NCBI GenBank assembly: GCA_001786095.1
Contig: MFVN01000026.1
Coordinates: 1-7,020, forward strand
DNA length: 7,020 bases
Direction of reading: 5' to 3'
Origin: Candidatus Nomurabacteria bacterium RIFCSPLOWO2_02_FULL_42_17
GTDB lineage: Bacteria; Patescibacteriota; Minisyncoccia; Phycocordibacterales; MFVN01
Numbering within the stretch: position 1 is the first letter of the stretch; each line of letters opens with the position of its first letter. The translations under genes and the position numbers were made by a program. The notes under the pieces were generated by a model. The model worked only from the letters and a program-made list of their open reading frames with translations. It did no database searches and was not told where the DNA came from. This document shows positions 5,378-7,020 of the stretch, piece after piece.

Positions 5378-6904
5378 AGCACATTGTTAATAATTTTCCT
5401 GCTGGCGGTGGCGGTCGTTTTGGGTTTGTTCGCGGGTTATTATTTGCGCCGTATAATCGCCCTAGCCCGCCGACGTTCCATTGAAATCGACATCAAACAG
5501 ATGATGGTCGGCGCCAAAGAAGAGGTTCAAAAGATTACCGGCGAAGCCAAGAAAAAAGCCGAAGAAACTCTGGAAGAAGCGCGCAAAAAATCCACAGAAC
5601 ACGAAGTCGAACATAAAAAAACCGAAGAACGGCTGATAAAAAAAGAAGGCCTTTTGGATACGCGTCAGACCGAAATTGATAAAGAAGCCGAAAGTTTAAA
5701 AGTTAAGGTGGAAGAGATAAAAAAGATCCGCGAGCGCGCGGACGCGCTCGCGGTCGAACGCCAAACCTCTCTGGAAAAAGTGGCCGGCTTGACCGAAGTT
5801 GAGGCCAAAGAAGAAGTTATGAAAACCGCGGAGCATAAGTATGAGGAAGATCTTTTAGTGCGCATGCGCAAGTTGGAAGATACTAATAATGAGACTTTGG
5901 AACGGCGGGCTAAAGATATTTTGGCCGCGTCGGTGCAACGGTTGGCCTCATCCACGGCCACCGAGTTGATGACTTCGATTGTTTCTATTCCCAATGATGA
6001 CATAAAAGGAAAAATTATCGGCAAAGAAGGCCGTAATATACGGGCTTTTGAGCGGGCGGCCGGCGTGGAGCTTATGATTGACGACACGCCGGGATCCATC
6101 GTCATTTCTTCTTTTGATCCGGTGCGGCGACAAATCGCGCGCGTGGCTTTGGAAAATCTGATTATCGACGGGCGCATACAACCGGCCAAAATTGAGGAAA
6201 TGGTGGAGAAAGCCAAAAATGATATAAATAAAATTATTAAAGACAAGGGCGATCAGGCAGTTTATGAATGCGGAATTTTTAATTTAGATCCGCGCATTAT
6301 CGCGATTTTGGGACGCCTGTATTTCCGCACCAGTTACGGACAAAATGTTCTTCAACATTCCATTGAAATGGCGCATATCGCGGGCATGTTAGCCGAAGAA
6401 CTAAAAGCCGATATTCAAATCGCCAAAGCCGGCGCGCTTTTGCATGATATCGGCAAGGCCTTGGATCATGAAGTGCAGGGCACCCATATTGAAATTGGTA
6501 TACGTATACTCCAAAAATTCGGAGCCGATTCGCGTATTGTGCAAGCTATGAAAAGTCATCATGAAGATTATCCTTATGAAACAATAGAGGCGGTGATTGT
6601 CCAAACAGCTGATGCTGTTTCCGGTGGCCGGCCGGGCGCGCGACGCGACACAGTGGAAAATTACCTCAAACGTCTGGCGGACTTGGAGGCCTTGGCGGGT
6701 TCTTTCGCGGGCGTGGAAAAAGTGTACGCGCTTCAGGCCGGCCGTGAAATACGAATTTTTGTCACGCCTGAAAAAATTTCTGATTTGGAAGCTAAAAATT
6801 TGGCGCGCGAAATCGCGCTTAAAATTGAAAAAGAACTGAAATATCCGGGCGAAATAAAAGTCATCCTCATCCGCGAGACGCGAATTGTTGAATATGCAAG
6901 ATAA
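5375..6904 (+). CDS. rny: Ribonuclease Y, membrane-anchored endoribonuclease
   Basis: The 509-residue product matches the usual RNase Y length and cuts mRNA internally to start its decay. Domains in order: an N-terminal membrane helix (3-23) followed by basic residues (RR at 25-26, ARRR at 31-34) that keep the rest in the cytoplasm; a Lys/Glu-rich coiled coil (about 40-180); a KH RNA-binding domain (about 205-265) with the GKEG loop at 217-220 in IIGKEGRNIRAFE; and an HD domain (about 325-420). HD metal-site residues are present: His328 in QHSIEMAH, His357-Asp358 in LLHDIGKALDHE, His371, His395-His396 in SHHED, and Asp412 in TADAVSGGRPGAR. ATG 5375 is the natural start because the anchor begins there. 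Unlike its neighbours it has no adjacent promoter, and its ATG lies in a hairpin. It ends in TAA, with the next promoter 4 nt later. Confidence 0.97.
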   Translation: MSTLLIIFLLAVAVVLGLFAGYYLRRIIALARRRSIEIDIKQMMVGAKEEVQKITGEAKKKAEETLEEARKKSTEHEVEHKKTEERLIKKEGLLDTRQTEIDKEAESLKVKVEEIKKIRERADALAVERQTSLEKVAGLTEVEAKEEVMKTAEHKYEEDLLVRMRKLEDTNNETLERRAKDILAASVQRLASSTATELMTSIVSIPNDDIKGKIIGKEGRNIRAFERAAGVELMIDDTPGSIVISSFDPVRRQIARVALENLIIDGRIQPAKIEEMVEKAKNDINKIIKDKGDQAVYECGIFNLDPRIIAILGRLYFRTSYGQNVLQHSIEMAHIAGMLAEELKADIQIAKAGALLHDIGKALDHEVQGTHIEIGIRILQKFGADSRIVQAMKSHHEDYPYETIEAVIVQTADAVSGGRPGARRDTVENYLKRLADLEALAGSFAGVEKVYALQAGREIRIFVTPEKISDLEAKNLAREIALKIEKELKYPGEIKVILIRETRIVEYAR

Positions 6905-6905
6905 A

Positions 6906-6914
6906 TGGTATAAT
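6906..6914 (+). promoter_or_regulatory. Extended -10 promoter just after rny
   Basis: TGGTATAAT is an extended -10 with a perfect TATAAT hexamer (6909-6914), 4 nt after the rny stop. TTGTTG (6885-6890), inside the rny end, lies 18 nt upstream and could be a weak -35. Six nucleotides follow before ATG 6921, the same geometry as the clpP promoter. Confidence 0.65.
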
Positions 6915-6920
6915 TAAACT

Positions 6921-6953
6921 ATGTCAAGTATTATTCCTCAAGTTCTAGAATGA
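6921..6953 (+). other. 10-codon frame behind a strong promoter, unresolved
   Basis: The frame reads MSSIIPQVLE and then TGA. It begins 6 nt after a perfect extended -10, so this ATG is likely to be at the 5' end of an mRNA. If the TGA were read through, the frame would reach TAA at 6981 after only nine more sense codons. It could be a leader peptide, the first bases of a non-coding RNA, or the start of a gene broken by mutation or sequencing error. The remaining 67 nt show no recognisable gene; TAGCAA occurs twice (6985 and 7014). Confidence 0.3.
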
Positions 6954-7020
6954 AGTGCAATGAAACATCTCTTTAGGCGTTAAATAGCAAAGTCTTTTCC
7001 TTGGACGGCGATTTAGCAAT

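Noticed and set aside
5665..6246. Long open frame on the minus strand inside rny (193 codons)
   Set aside because: It lies opposite the coiled-coil and KH coding region, its composition is Ser/Arg-rich as expected for an antisense shadow, and it has no promoter or recognisable domain.
6921..6983. Gene extended by reading TGA as an amino acid
   Set aside because: Read-through gives only nine more sense codons before TAA, and no large gene in the window contains an in-frame TGA.
1..7020. CRISPR array, insertion sequence, tRNA or rRNA
   Set aside because: No regularly spaced repeats, terminal inverted repeats with a transposase, cloverleaf or rRNA-like sequence were seen on either strand.

Overview
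The window carries six protein genes: four on the plus strand in the right two thirds, one plus-strand gene cut off by the left edge, and one on the minus strand. No rRNA, tRNA, CRISPR array or mobile element was recognised. The organism is most likely a member of the Candidate Phyla Radiation (Patescibacteria, Parcubacteria-like). This is inferred from the gene set (a secreted C-terminal beta-propeller protein, a membrane pyrophosphatase, ClpP and RNase Y surrounded by unrecognised small membrane proteins), the compact spacing and the promoter style. No marker gene in the window proves it.

Layout, left to right. Positions 2-1468 hold the 3' part of a secreted beta-propeller protein. It converges, with a 5-nt gap, on a minus-strand six-helix membrane protein of unknown function (1474-2118). 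A short divergent control region (2119-2177) separates that gene from hppA (2178-4169), a proton-pumping pyrophosphatase whose residues place it in the K+-independent class. Eight nucleotides later comes a single-pass protein with a strongly acidic tail (4178-4438). clpP (4555-5163) has an intact Ser-His-Asp triad. After a 211-nt non-coding stretch comes rny (5375-6904), encoding RNase Y with membrane anchor, coiled coil, KH and HD domains. The last 116 nt hold a strong promoter-like sequence and a 10-codon frame.

The clearest signal beyond the genes is the way starts are built. Four ATG codons lie 6 or 7 nt after a perfect TATAAT. Three of these hexamers also carry the extended -10 TGn. No Shine-Dalgarno sequence precedes any start. 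This geometry puts the transcription start at or within a base of the A of ATG, so most genes here probably make leaderless mRNAs. hppA fits with a weaker -10. rny is the exception: it has no -10 near its start, its nearest good promoter is about 160 nt upstream, and its ATG lies in the 3' arm of a perfect 7-bp inverted repeat. It may therefore be controlled after transcription.

Functionally, hppA couples pyrophosphate hydrolysis to proton pumping, ClpP is the proteolytic chamber of a Clp protease (no ATPase partner is in the window) and RNase Y initiates mRNA decay at the membrane. These are housekeeping functions, each apparently with its own promoter rather than in one operon.
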